Shown here one piece after another: positions 1 to 7,432 of a DNA stretch of 8,940 nucleotides (positions are counted from its first letter, which is position 1; each line of letters begins with the position of its first letter). Source of the DNA: Planctomycetota bacterium (GTDB taxonomy: Bacteria > Planctomycetota > DG-23 > SLPQ01); the NCBI GenBank assembly GCA_021160625.1, contig JAGHCE010000014.1, positions 1 through 8,940 of the forward strand. The letters run 5' to 3'. The position numbers and the translations under genes were made by a program. The notes under the pieces are model-generated. The model ran no database searches, was not told the DNA's origin, and saw nothing but the letters and a program-made list of their open reading frames with translations.

Positions 1-914
1 ATCATCTCAAACTGCTGGACCTCTTCGGTGATGATGCTGTCGGTCCTCAGCCAGCAGCCGGCGCGAACAGCCATATCGATTACGGCGTCATTGCCGACGC
101 GGGAGATGTCGGGCTGGGTGTTTACCGCCAGCGGCGTTTTCTTCCAGGTCTCGATTTGGAACCGCGTCATATCCAGGAAGGTCTCCAGCGCCGTTGCGTA
201 GTCGGGAAGTGACGTCGTGGTGAAGCTGCCGCTGTGGCCCTCGCCCCACAGGCCGTACTGCATCAGGTCCATCCACTCGACGACCGGGTTATCATCGAAC
301 TCGGCGGCCAGGAGTTCGTTGAGTTCCCGAAAGGCCTTCTGGAACTCGCCGTGGTGGTATTCGGGTTCCTTGAAGTCGTGCTCACCGCTTTCCGCAATCC
401 CGCGCTTGCCGAGCGTCACGAGGGGCACCTTCTCGGCCAGGAAGTCCGGGATGGCGAGCGTCGGACAGATGTTCGGGCTCGACATCTGGATGCGAAGGCC
501 CAGCCCCAGGCCCAGTTCCTTGCACAGCGACAGCGCCAGTTTGAAAACGGGGTTGAGGTCGAGCCTGCCGGGCCGGCTCTGGACGTCGCGCCAATCGCAA
601 CGGATGTAGAGCTTGTCGCAGAAAGGGAGATTGGCAAGCTTCGTGACGGACTCCTCGACGCTTTCTCCCTCAACCGGCGGCGGCCCGTTTTCCTCCCAGG
701 CGTAGCCGATAATGCCCATACCGAAGTTGCGCACCGCCCCCTCGGCCGGCATCGTGAGCATAAGGAGCCGCCAGCCGGCGTCCTGGAAGACGTCAAAGGG
801 GCCCTGGTTGAGCCGGTCGAGCGGCGCCGGAATCGCGCCCCAGTCATAATCGCTGAAGTTGTGGAAGGGTACGTAAGGTCCGTTCACGGGCGGTTCCATC
901 GGTTTCTGCGGCAT
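1..914 (-). CDS. Putative TIM-barrel glycoside hydrolase-like protein (partial; C-terminus beyond left edge)
   Basis: An uninterrupted minus-strand frame runs from ATG 914 off the left edge, showing about 304 residues. The start is supported by AGGAAG (921-926) 6 nt upstream; an in-frame ATG at 899 is the alternative. The N-terminus has no signal peptide, so the protein looks cytoplasmic. Visible elements suggest a (beta/alpha)8 barrel of the GH-A/DUF4832-like kind: YIRCDW followed by a G-x-hydrophobic-D segment, then the strand GLRIQMSSPN (the start of a substrate-cleft loop), and WMDLMQYGLWGEGHS, with E225 in WGEGH as candidate acid/base. The WGE(G/W)H arrangement is familiar from poorly characterised beta-galactosidase-like proteins. 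The gene diverges from a GH78 rhamnosidase, which supports a role in glycan breakdown. I cannot name the substrate or a GH family. That it is coding is nearly certain; the enzyme class is inferred. Confidence 0.8.
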   Translation of the reverse strand, partial: MPQKPMEPPVNGPYVPFHNFSDYDWGAIPAPLDRLNQGPFDVFQDAGWRLLMLTMPAEGAVRNFGMGIIGYAWEENGPPPVEGESVEESVTKLANLPFCDKLYIRCDWRDVQSRPGRLDLNPVFKLALSLCKELGLGLGLRIQMSSPNICPTLAIPDFLAEKVPLVTLGKRGIAESGEHDFKEPEYHHGEFQKAFRELNELLAAEFDDNPVVEWMDLMQYGLWGEGHSGSFTTTSLPDYATALETFLDMTRFQIETWKKTPLAVNTQPDISRVGNDAVIDMAVRAGCWLRTDSIITEEVQQFEM

Positions 915-981
915 TTCTCTCTTCCTTTCGGCATCAGGGTGCAACCGGAAAATCATCGCGATAAGACCCGTTCCGGGACAC

Positions 982-1010
982 AGCGTAGGAAGTCCCCTTC
1001 CTGGAGTCAA
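982..1010 (-). promoter_or_regulatory. Candidate sigma-70 promoter for the glycoside hydrolase-like gene
   Basis: Read on the minus strand: TTGACT (-35, positions 1010-1005, 5/6 to consensus), a 17-nt spacer, then TACGCT (-10, positions 987-982, only 3/6). Transcription would begin near 975, giving a leader of about 60 nt. The good -35 and ideal spacing support it; the poor -10 makes it tentative. Confidence 0.35.
987..1002. repeat. 16-bp palindrome in the divergent glycosidase promoter region (possible operator)
   Basis: AGGAAG-TCCC-CTTCCT is a perfect inverted repeat with 6-bp arms and a 4-nt centre. It fills most of the spacer between the candidate minus-strand -35 and -10 boxes, a position typical of a repressor operator. 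A further partial copy in inverted orientation, AGGACTTCCT (1080-1089), overlaps the rhamnosidase ribosome binding site: nine bases (987-995 and 1081-1089) are exactly complementary. No regulator gene is present in the window. The operator role is inference; the symmetry is directly visible. Confidence 0.4.
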
Positions 1011-1033
1011 CAGGCAAACGGGCCGCGGGCGGT

Positions 1034-1061
1034 TTGACAGCTCATCGCTTTCCGGGAGAAT
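1034..1061 (+). promoter_or_regulatory. Candidate sigma-70 promoter for the rhamnosidase gene
   Basis: A perfect -35 TTGACA (1034-1039) is followed after 16 nt by GAGAAT (1056-1061, 4/6 to TATAAT). Initiation near 1068 would leave a leader of about 20 nt before ATG 1091. The TTG of the -35 box opens the long frame artificially and should not be read as the start codon. The -10 is weak, so confidence is moderate. Confidence 0.45.
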
Positions 1062-1076
1062 GTCTGCCTTGCAGTC

Positions 1077-1083
1077 GGGAGGA
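1077..1083 (+). promoter_or_regulatory. Shine-Dalgarno site fixing the rhamnosidase start
   Basis: GGGAGGA lies 7 nt before ATG 1091, close to ideal. No comparable site precedes the in-frame TTG at 1034, so the protein begins at 1091 rather than 19 codons earlier. Confidence 0.75.
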
Positions 1084-1090
1084 CTTCCTT

Positions 1091-3532
1091 ATGGAGGATG
1101 GTGTGGTGGCGGATGCAAAAGATGCGCGAGAGGTCTTCGGCGGGGCGCAGTGGATATGGCCGCTGCCGCAAGGCTACGACTTAGTCAATTACTTTATGCA
1201 GGCGCGGCGGACATTCCGCCTTGCGTCGGTGCCTCGGCGCTGTCTCATCAAGGTGACGGCGGACTCGCGGTACAAACTCTTCGTGAATGGAAAGTATGTC
1301 TGCCGGGGCCCGGCGCGCGGATTCCAGGTGAGGTGGCCGTACGACGAGGTGGACATCGCGGCGTACCTCGTCGGCGGCGCCAACGTGGTGGCCGTCCTTG
1401 CCCATTCGTACGGCGAGGGTAACGACCAGTACATCACCGCCAGCGCCGCCGGCGCGATGTTGCGAGGACGTGCCGGGCGCGTCGACTTTTCAACGGGCCC
1501 TTCGTGGCGGGTTCGTCGGGCTCCCGGCTACGCGAGGCACATTGCCCGCGCCACGCGGCAGCTCGGCTTCGAGGAGTCCTTCGACGCGCGGCTCGACGAC
1601 GGCTCGTGGCTTTCTGCTTCCTATGACGACTCGGACTGGGACGAGCCGGCCTGCACCGCGGCGGGCGCGATGCCGTGGCACTTCGCCGAGAGCCGAGGCA
1701 TACCGATGATGCGCGAGGAGATTGTCGCGCCGAGGGCGATTGCGGCCGAATGCGCGGGCCGATCGGCTGCAGGCTGGCGCGAGGCGGAGAACCTCACGAT
1801 CAACTTCCTTCGCGAGCGCCGCCGCTGGCAGGCTTCGGAAACGAAAAGCCGCCGCTCGAAGTCAGGCATCACGTTCACCGCGGCCGCAGCGGGCCGGGGC
1901 AGCTTTCGCGCGTACGTTATCGACTTCGGCGAGGAGGTCGTCGGCTCGATCGGCATCGAGGCAAGCGTCGCCTCGGGCGGCGAGGCCATCGACATCCAGG
2001 CCTGTGAGACCCTGACAGGTCTTGTGCCGGACGTTGCCGACCCTACCACCGGTTGCAATATCGCGATTGCCAATCGCCTCACACTCGCCAGGGGCAAAAC
2101 GCGCCACGAGCAGTTCGAGCCGTGGGGGCTGAGGTACGTCGTCGTTGTGGTCAGGGAGACCAGGCGGCCGCTTGCAATCAAGGTCCACCTGAGGACTACC
2201 CTTTATCCGCTTGACGTCAAGGCGGAGTTTCATTCCAGCGACGCCGTGTCAAACGACATTTACGACATATGCGTGCGGACACAGCGCTGCTGCATGCTCG
2301 ACGCCTATGTCGACTGCCCCTGGCGCGAGCAGGCGCAGTGGTGGGGCGACGCGCGCGTCCAGGGGGCCAACACATTTCACCTGGCCGCCGATGCGCGTCT
2401 CTTCGCGCGAGGGATACGCCAGATTGCCGTCCAGGAGGTGCCCAACGGCCTGACGTACGGGCTCACCCCGGCAGACGTCCACCACTGCATCCTGCCGGAC
2501 TACACGCTGACGTGGATTATGACGCTGCGGGACTATTACTGGCAGACCGGCGACACGACGCTGGTCAGGAAGCAGGCCGATAGGATGTGGAGAGCGCTTT
2601 CGTACTTTGACGGAGTCACCAAATCGAACGGCCTCATCGCTCACGACGAGCGCTACTGGCTTTTTCTCGACTGGGCCGATATTTCCAAGGAGGGCTTCCC
2701 GGTCGTTTACAACATAATGTATTTCCAGACACTTGTCACGGCTGCGCGGCTTTTCCGGCTCATACGAAAGACGACCCGCGCGGCCGAGTGCGACCGCCGG
2801 GCCGCGAGGCTGCGCCGGGCGATAATAGGACACCTTTATGACGCGAAACGCGGCGCTCTTTATGGAGGCCTCGACCTGAAAGGCAAACCCGTCAAGGCCG
2901 AAGCTCCTCATGCCTACGCGCTCGCGATCCTGTCGGGCCTCCTGCCGAAGGAGTCGGCGCGTTTTGCCGAGGAGAAACTGCTTCCATTGGTGCGGGGGGA
3001 GAATCCAAAGCTTGGCGGCGACGCGGGCGGCCTGCCCTACGCGGCGGGTGCAACGCCTTCGCCGTTTTTTATGCATTACGTTTTCGAGGCGCTAAAAACC
3101 ACGGGCCATCGCGCAAAGGTCGTCGACTGCATCCGCAGGTGGTGGAGCGTCTTTGCCGAATGGGGCCTCACCACGACTGCGGAGGTGTGGCAGCGGCCCA
3201 GGGGCCGCAACAGCGCCTGCCATGCCTGGAGCGCGCACCCGGTCGTGCATCTCTCCAACATAGTGCTGGGCGTGACGCAGGCGGCGCCGGGCTGGCGGAA
3301 AATCGAGTTCGCTCCGCTTGTGGAGGCGCAGGCAAGCGCGCGAGGAAAGGTGGCGACGCCGCTCGGCGCGGTCGAGGTTGCGTGGGAGGCCGCCGACGGC
3401 GAGGCGTTGGTGAAGCTGGCGCTGCCTGGTGGGATGTCGGCGAAGGTGGTGCTGCCGGGAATCAGAAAAACCGTAAAGGGCGGGCGACACCGTTGGACGA
3501 TTAAAGATGGGGTGAACGGATACGCTTCTTGA
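1091..3532 (+). CDS. Alpha-L-rhamnosidase, glycoside hydrolase family 78
   Basis: An 813-residue protein that should release terminal alpha-L-rhamnose from plant or microbial glycans and glycosides by an inverting mechanism. An N-terminal beta-sandwich lectin-like module begins with AQWIWP (residues 19-24), followed by the typical DSRYKLFVNGKYVCRGPARG stretch (about 59-78). The (alpha/alpha)6 catalytic domain (roughly 385-720) carries DCPWREQAQWWGD. Its D408, E413 and D420 match the spacing of the substrate-binding/catalytic acids of Bacillus RhaB (D567/E572/D579), as I recall that enzyme. E698 in TTTAEVWQ fits the general base. HAWSAHP follows, then a C-terminal beta-sandwich containing APGWRKIEFAP. 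All key residues are present and the length is in the usual family range. There is no signal peptide, so it probably acts on imported oligosaccharides in the cytoplasm. The DUF481 gene follows directly, and the stop overlaps a possible TTG start of that frame. The family call is secure; the natural substrate is unknown. Confidence 0.95.
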   Translation: MEDGVVADAKDAREVFGGAQWIWPLPQGYDLVNYFMQARRTFRLASVPRRCLIKVTADSRYKLFVNGKYVCRGPARGFQVRWPYDEVDIAAYLVGGANVVAVLAHSYGEGNDQYITASAAGAMLRGRAGRVDFSTGPSWRVRRAPGYARHIARATRQLGFEESFDARLDDGSWLSASYDDSDWDEPACTAAGAMPWHFAESRGIPMMREEIVAPRAIAAECAGRSAAGWREAENLTINFLRERRRWQASETKSRRSKSGITFTAAAAGRGSFRAYVIDFGEEVVGSIGIEASVASGGEAIDIQACETLTGLVPDVADPTTGCNIAIANRLTLARGKTRHEQFEPWGLRYVVVVVRETRRPLAIKVHLRTTLYPLDVKAEFHSSDAVSNDIYDICVRTQRCCMLDAYVDCPWREQAQWWGDARVQGANTFHLAADARLFARGIRQIAVQEVPNGLTYGLTPADVHHCILPDYTLTWIMTLRDYYWQTGDTTLVRKQADRMWRALSYFDGVTKSNGLIAHDERYWLFLDWADISKEGFPVVYNIMYFQTLVTAARLFRLIRKTTRAAECDRRAARLRRAIIGHLYDAKRGALYGGLDLKGKPVKAEAPHAYALAILSGLLPKESARFAEEKLLPLVRGENPKLGGDAGGLPYAAGATPSPFFMHYVFEALKTTGHRAKVVDCIRRWWSVFAEWGLTTTAEVWQRPRGRNSACHAWSAHPVVHLSNIVLGVTQAAPGWRKIEFAPLVEAQASARGKVATPLGAVEVAWEAADGEALVKLALPGGMSAKVVLPGIRKTVKGGRHRWTIKDGVNGYAS

Positions 3533-3555
3533 ACAGGGGGCTTGTCAGGGTGTTG

Positions 3556-4566
3556 ATGATCGCTCGTGCTCTAATGGTACTGGCCGTGGTCGGCGTTGCT
3601 GCGGGGGCTGTCCTGGCGGATACGGTCGTAATGAAAAACGGCGACCGCATAACGGGGAAGGTAATCAAGCTCGCCAGTGGCAGGCTCACCGTCGAGACGG
3701 CGTATATGGGAAAGGTGGAAATCGATTTCGCCGAGGTCGGGTCCATCGTTACCGAAGACCGGGTAGCTGTCAAGGTCCAGGACGGTTCGCTGCTCGTCGG
3801 CGTGCTTGGCTGGCGGCAAGGGGCACAGGCGTCGGTTACGAGCGGGGAGGTCGTCCACACCATCCCAGCCGGCGAAGTTACCGCGTTCGGCCCGGTGGAG
3901 GGGCCCGGGCCTGTGAGGTGGACGGGTTCCTTCGAGATGGGAATAAGCGGTCAGTCTGGTAACTCCGAGACGCTGCGGGGCAACGCGAAGCTCGCCGTCG
4001 AGCGCAAGTACGAGCGCTTCGCGATAGAGGGCTACGCCTGTGGGCGTTATGCGCGCGAGGACGGCCGGCAAAGCGACAACCAGCAGTCTGCAGGTGCCCG
4101 GACGGAGACACAGGTGGGCCGGAGGAGTTTCTGGTACAGTTCACTCGACCTCGAGCGCGACGAGATCAAGGACCTGGACCTGAGAACGGCCGTCAGTTTC
4201 GGCATAGGCCACAACTGGTGGAAAGAGGATGCCAATTATTTCAAGACCGGCATAGGCGCGGGCTTCACGCACGAGTCCTTCCGGGACGATGATGACGAGA
4301 TTTACCCCGCAGCGGAAGTCACCGCCGGCTACTCCCGGAAATTGAACGGTCTGCTGACCTTCGCTAACGACACGAAGGTACTTCTCGACCTCAACGACAT
4401 AGACGGCTGGCGCGCCGAGAACGATGCCTGTCTGTCGGTTTCTCTTACCGATAACGGCAGCTGGAAGCTGAAAATAGGCGTCAATCACGAGTATGACAGC
4501 AGCCCTGCGGCCGACATCGACAGGCTCGACACGTACTATTACGTCAACGCCGTCAGGAAGTTCTAA
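3556..4566 (+). CDS. DUF481 (YdiY-like) outer-membrane beta-barrel protein
   Basis: A 336-residue exported protein. The signal peptide MIARALMVLAVVGVAAGAVL-A ends in VLA, with cleavage likely between A21 and D22. Next comes a small beta-rich domain (about 22-95) of the DTVVMKNGDRITGKV type that often precedes DUF481, with repeated K/QxGxxxxGx(V/L) strands. The rest (about 113-336) has alternating beta-strand pattern, from WTGSFEMGISGQSGNSE to the terminal YYVNAVRKF. The final aromatic residue is the usual recognition signal for BAM-dependent outer-membrane insertion. Function in this family is poorly known; E. coli YdiY is a stress-associated outer-membrane protein. AGGG (3547-3550) lies 5 nt before ATG 3556. 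TTG 3529, overlapping the rhamnosidase stop, would extend the positively charged n-region by nine residues and is a real alternative. It is probably co-transcribed with the rhamnosidase and converges on the TPR gene, 40 bp away. Confidence 0.9.
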   Translation: MIARALMVLAVVGVAAGAVLADTVVMKNGDRITGKVIKLASGRLTVETAYMGKVEIDFAEVGSIVTEDRVAVKVQDGSLLVGVLGWRQGAQASVTSGEVVHTIPAGEVTAFGPVEGPGPVRWTGSFEMGISGQSGNSETLRGNAKLAVERKYERFAIEGYACGRYAREDGRQSDNQQSAGARTETQVGRRSFWYSSLDLERDEIKDLDLRTAVSFGIGHNWWKEDANYFKTGIGAGFTHESFRDDDDEIYPAAEVTAGYSRKLNGLLTFANDTKVLLDLNDIDGWRAENDACLSVSLTDNGSWKLKIGVNHEYDSSPAADIDRLDTYYYVNAVRKF

Positions 4567-4606
4567 GGGGCTGTGGCTCGTCCGGCACAGAACTCGCGGC
4601 GACCGG

Positions 4607-5806
4607 CTACGGCAGGCGTCTGAATGCCTCTGGGACCGGGCGGCCGGTCTTTTCGAGCGCATCGAGGCGCTGCCAGACAAACTGCATAAAGAGCGACGGC
4701 TGTGCCCACCGGGGGCTTGAGACGAGGATTATGGCGCGTTGCTCGGTCTTGAGGCCCTCTTCGTATCTGCCGAGCGCCATCAGGAGTGCGGCCTTCGTGT
4801 CGAGATACTCCGGCCGAAGCGGCGCGAGCGCCAGCGCCAGTTTCGAATACTTTAAGGCCTCGTGGGTGCTCCTGGCACACATCGCCGAGAAGACAGCGAA
4901 GTTGTTGTATGCGTCGGCGTCTTCGGGGCTTGAGGCGATGCGGCGCTTCAGGCGGCCGGCGACGAGGTCGTAAACGGCATCGGCCTCTTCGGTCTTGCCG
5001 GCCCTTTCCAGTGCGCCGACGATGTTCGCGTCGGCCGCCACGCTGACGGGGGAGCTTGCCGCCGCGTCGCGAAGCACTGCAATCCCTGCGGAGGAGTCGC
5101 CTGCGTCAATCGCCGCAAGCCCCTCAAAGAAGGCCACCCAGTAGTCCACTTCCTGCATCGTGATAATGCTGAAGTCACCGTACTCCGCCGGCCTTCGGGC
5201 CCTTTTCATAATCGACGCCGCCTTTTGGTTCCTGCCCGAGAGGTGGTAGTACGACGCCAAGTGCAGGTACGAGAACATATCAAACTGGCTATCGGCCGGG
5301 TAAATGCTCGTTATCTTCACGTAGATCGCCGAGGCAACCGAAGGGATGCCCTTGCGGAGATATTTCTCGGCGAGGTCGTAGAGGACGATTTCCGAGTCGC
5401 CTGCCGAGGCGAGGGCGCGCTTGAGATAGGTGCGGAACTTGTCGGTGAGATGCGCTTCGGCACAGGCAAGCGCCGAGAAGATAAGCACGTCGACGTCCTG
5501 CGGGGATTGCAGGCGGGCGACGGCCAGGCGGCCCTGGGCGTCGCCGAGGCGGCCCAGGCGCATCTCCAGCTCGGCCAGCATTACGAGTTGGGCGGTTGCA
5601 CTTGTGCCCTCTTCGTCGGCCTTGACGAGAAGGTTGCAGGCCTCGGCATACCTGCCGGCGCGGTAAAGCGCTTGGGCGGCGGCAACGGGCGCGGTATCCT
5701 TCGAGCCGGTGCCTGCCGCCTCGTCGGCCATTGCGGCGCCACGGAAACCGAGTAAACACAGGCCGAGGGCCGGGACGACAACGGACTTTATGAGATGTTT
5801 TTTCAG
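4607..5806 (-). CDS. Exported TPR-repeat protein with a probable CTG start
   Basis: A 399-residue helical-repeat protein. The first ATG is at 5731, but the same frame is open for 25 codons upstream and encodes a model Sec signal peptide: a KKHLIK basic n-region, the hydrophobic core VVVPALGLCLLGF, then RGAAMA-DE with an AxA cleavage site (A27/D28). The only conventional-type start upstream in frame is CTG 5806, preceded by GGAAAGG about 10 nt away. The annotated-looking ATG would be residue 26, inside the cleavage site. The cysteine in the h-region does not fit a lipobox. About seven TPR-like helical pairs follow, for example ALYRAGRYAEACNLL (residues 45-59), AELEMRLGRLGDAQGRL, YYHLSGRNQKAASIM, ALERAGKTEEADAVY and ALLMALGRYEEGL. 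No catalytic domain is seen, so it is probably a periplasmic protein-interaction scaffold. It starts 6 nt after the aminotransferase stop, suggesting translational coupling. Confidence 0.88.
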   Translation of the reverse strand: MKKHLIKSVVVPALGLCLLGFRGAAMADEAAGTGSKDTAPVAAAQALYRAGRYAEACNLLVKADEEGTSATAQLVMLAELEMRLGRLGDAQGRLAVARLQSPQDVDVLIFSALACAEAHLTDKFRTYLKRALASAGDSEIVLYDLAEKYLRKGIPSVASAIYVKITSIYPADSQFDMFSYLHLASYYHLSGRNQKAASIMKRARRPAEYGDFSIITMQEVDYWVAFFEGLAAIDAGDSSAGIAVLRDAAASSPVSVAADANIVGALERAGKTEEADAVYDLVAGRLKRRIASSPEDADAYNNFAVFSAMCARSTHEALKYSKLALALAPLRPEYLDTKAALLMALGRYEEGLKTEQRAIILVSSPRWAQPSLFMQFVWQRLDALEKTGRPVPEAFRRLP

Positions 5807-5812
5807 GATGTC

Positions 5813-6922
5813 TCAACCTTTCCGTGAAAAGAACGTCTTGATACATTCGGCCACGTATTCCTGCTCCTGGTCGGTCAGTTCCGGGAATATCGGGAGGGCG
5901 AGGACCTCCCTTGCCGCCTTCTCGGCAACCGGCAGGGAACCTTCCGCGTAGCCCAGATCCGCGTAGCATTCCTGGCGGTGCAGCGGCACGGGGTAGTATA
6001 TCTCGGTGCCGATGCCCTTTTCCTTGAGATACTCGCGAAGCGAATCGCGCTCGGGCACGCGGATCGTGTACTGGTTGTAGATATGGCGGCGAAGCGGCAC
6101 CTCGACGGGTGTTACCGCCGGGGAGTCGGCTAAAAGACGGTTGTAGAGTGCTGCGTTTTGGCGGCGGCCTTCGTTCCACCTCTCGAGGTGCGGGAACTTG
6201 ACGAGCAGAACCGCCGCCTGCAGGGCGTCGAGCCTTGAATTCATTCCGACAAGTTTGTGGTAGTACTTCGGGCGAGAGCCATGCAGCCGCAGGATGGAGA
6301 GGCGGTCGTAGAGCCCGTCATCGTTCGTCGTGACCATACCTCCATCGCCATAGGCGCCGAGGTTTTTCGTCGGGAAAAAACTGAAGCATCCGCACGTTCC
6401 CAGCGACCCTGCGCGGCGGTCCTTGTAGTGCGAGCCGATTGCCTGCGCCGCGTCCTCGATTACGGGGATGGAGGCCTCCTCGGCCACGGCGTTTATCTCG
6501 TCGGCGTCGGCGCACTGGCCGAAGAGGTGAACGGGAATTATGGCCTTTGTGCGTTCGGTGACGGCGGGCTTTATGAGCTCGGGGTCGATGTTGTACGTGT
6601 CTGGCTTGATGTCGACGAAGACAGGCGTAGCCCCCAGCCGGGAGATGGAGCCCGCGGTGGCAAAGAACGTAAACGGCGTCGTGATGACCTCGTCTCCCGG
6701 TCCCACGCCCAGCGCCCACAGCGCCAAAAGAAGCGCATCCGACCCGGAGGCGCACGCCACGGCATACCCGGCGTTGCAGTGCGCGGCGATTTTTTCCTCA
6801 AGTTCCTTTACGTTCGGGCCCATTATGAAGTACTGCGTCGCCAGGACGGCGTCGATGGCTTCCTTCACGTCCAGTTCGATCGAGGCGTACTGGCGTTTCA
6901 AATCAAGAAGCGGAACCTGCAT
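5813..6922 (-). CDS. DegT/DnrJ/EryC1-family PLP-dependent sugar aminotransferase
   Basis: A 369-residue fold-type I aminotransferase that transfers an amino group, usually from glutamate, to a nucleotide-linked keto-sugar, making amino-sugar precursors for LPS, O-antigen or exopolysaccharide. Family marks are all present: VPLLDLKRQY at the N-terminus, the phosphate-binding GSDAL (60-64), VITTPFTFFATAG, IEDAAQAIGS with D157 for the pyridine nitrogen, SFFPTKNLGAYGDGG with the Schiff-base lysine K186, and NSRLDALQAAVL. The length is typical. The start at ATG 6922 is fixed by GAGGAGGG (6934-6927) 4 nt upstream. The same frame stays open to about 7993, but this upstream part runs antisense to the RfaE2 gene, lacks family similarity and is a GC-driven shadow. 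The sequence resembles WbpE/WlbC- and QdtB-type enzymes, but the exact nucleotide sugar cannot be read. It sits between the PilZ and TPR genes on the same strand. Confidence 0.95.
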   Translation of the reverse strand: MQVPLLDLKRQYASIELDVKEAIDAVLATQYFIMGPNVKELEEKIAAHCNAGYAVACASGSDALLLALWALGVGPGDEVITTPFTFFATAGSISRLGATPVFVDIKPDTYNIDPELIKPAVTERTKAIIPVHLFGQCADADEINAVAEEASIPVIEDAAQAIGSHYKDRRAGSLGTCGCFSFFPTKNLGAYGDGGMVTTNDDGLYDRLSILRLHGSRPKYYHKLVGMNSRLDALQAAVLLVKFPHLERWNEGRRQNAALYNRLLADSPAVTPVEVPLRRHIYNQYTIRVPERDSLREYLKEKGIGTEIYYPVPLHRQECYADLGYAEGSLPVAEKAAREVLALPIFPELTDQEQEYVAECIKTFFSRKG

Positions 6923-6993
6923 AAATCCCTCCTCGCAGTCCATTCGGTGTCCGTAAGATGCAGCCAATCCCCGCCCGGTGCGCCCCGCAAGCG

Positions 6994-7305
6994 TCACCCA
7001 ATATCCTCCTCGTCGGCAAATTCCAGCGCCAGGCCGCCGTCGTCGCCTCTTTCGACACGCACAACCTGGGCCTCGCCGTTTATCGCCTGGATGGCCAGGT
7101 GGTCCCCTTCTCCCGTCGGGACGCCGAGGATATACTCGACCTGGTCGCCGTAGTCGGGCGAATCGTTGAGCGGCACAACGACGTACATACCTCGCCTGGA
7201 GACGTTGCGCGTGCGGCCCTTGACGAACTTCGCGCTGCGGTGAAACCTCACCCAGGCCGTCCAGGCCGCAATTTTTCTCGGGTAGCGCCTCTTGTGATCG
7301 GGCAT
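6994..7305 (-). CDS. Stand-alone PilZ-domain protein (predicted c-di-GMP receptor)
   Basis: A 103-residue single-domain protein. Both c-di-GMP-binding motifs of PilZ are intact: RxxxR as RRYPR (residues 6-10), and [D/N]xSxxG as NVSRRG (34-39), 24 residues later. The rest has the expected beta-barrel pattern, ending with AQVVRVERGDDGGLALEF, the usual last strands. ATG 7305 is preferred: a candidate -10 box lies at 7329-7334, so transcription would begin downstream of the alternative TTG at 7329. GGGAGG and GAGGG lie between promoter and ATG. The aminotransferase gene starts 71 nt downstream on the same strand, suggesting a shared transcript and a c-di-GMP link to envelope polysaccharide. That link is inferred from position only; the partner protein is unknown. 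Confidence 0.85.
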   Translation of the reverse strand: MPDHKRRYPRKIAAWTAWVRFHRSAKFVKGRTRNVSRRGMYVVVPLNDSPDYGDQVEYILGVPTGEGDHLAIQAINGEAQVVRVERGDDGGLALEFADEEDIG

Positions 7306-7328
7306 TGGCCCTCGCACCTCCCGGCACA

Positions 7329-7357
7329 ATAATACATACGCGCCCGGCGGCCTTCAA
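7329..7357 (-). promoter_or_regulatory. Candidate sigma-70 promoter for the PilZ-aminotransferase-TPR cluster
   Basis: Read on the minus strand: TTGAAG (-35, positions 7357-7352, 4/6), a 17-nt spacer, then TATTAT (-10, positions 7334-7329, 5/6). Initiation near 7322 gives a short leader of under 20 nt to ATG 7305. Confidence 0.5.
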
Positions 7358-7432
7358 CGTTTTTAGGCCCTGTTTGAAAACCCCACCGCTGTCCCACCGG
7401 GATCTGGCCGGCGGTTCCTGCGGCGTAATGGT

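Noticed and set aside
234..1037. Long plus-strand frame opposite the glycoside hydrolase-like gene
   Set aside because: Composition is typical of an antisense shadow, there is no recognisable domain, and the minus-strand frame has clear protein-like structure.
1034..1090. TTG start for the rhamnosidase, 19 codons upstream
   Set aside because: The TTG is part of a TTGACA -35 box, there is no good ribosome binding site, and ATG 1091 has GGGAGGA at 7 nt.
2249..3076. Long minus-strand frame inside the rhamnosidase gene
   Set aside because: It lies wholly within the GH78 catalytic domain and has no domain-like sequence.
4567..4606. Possible terminator hairpin between the convergent genes (CTGTG 4571-4575 with CACAG 4586-4590)
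   Set aside because: Only a 5-bp stem with a 10-nt loop and no T-run on either side; too weak to call.
5784..5806. Lipoprotein signal in the TPR protein because of the cysteine in LGLC
   Set aside because: The residues before the cysteine do not fit a lipobox (leucine at -1), and an AxA signal peptidase I site follows at the right place.
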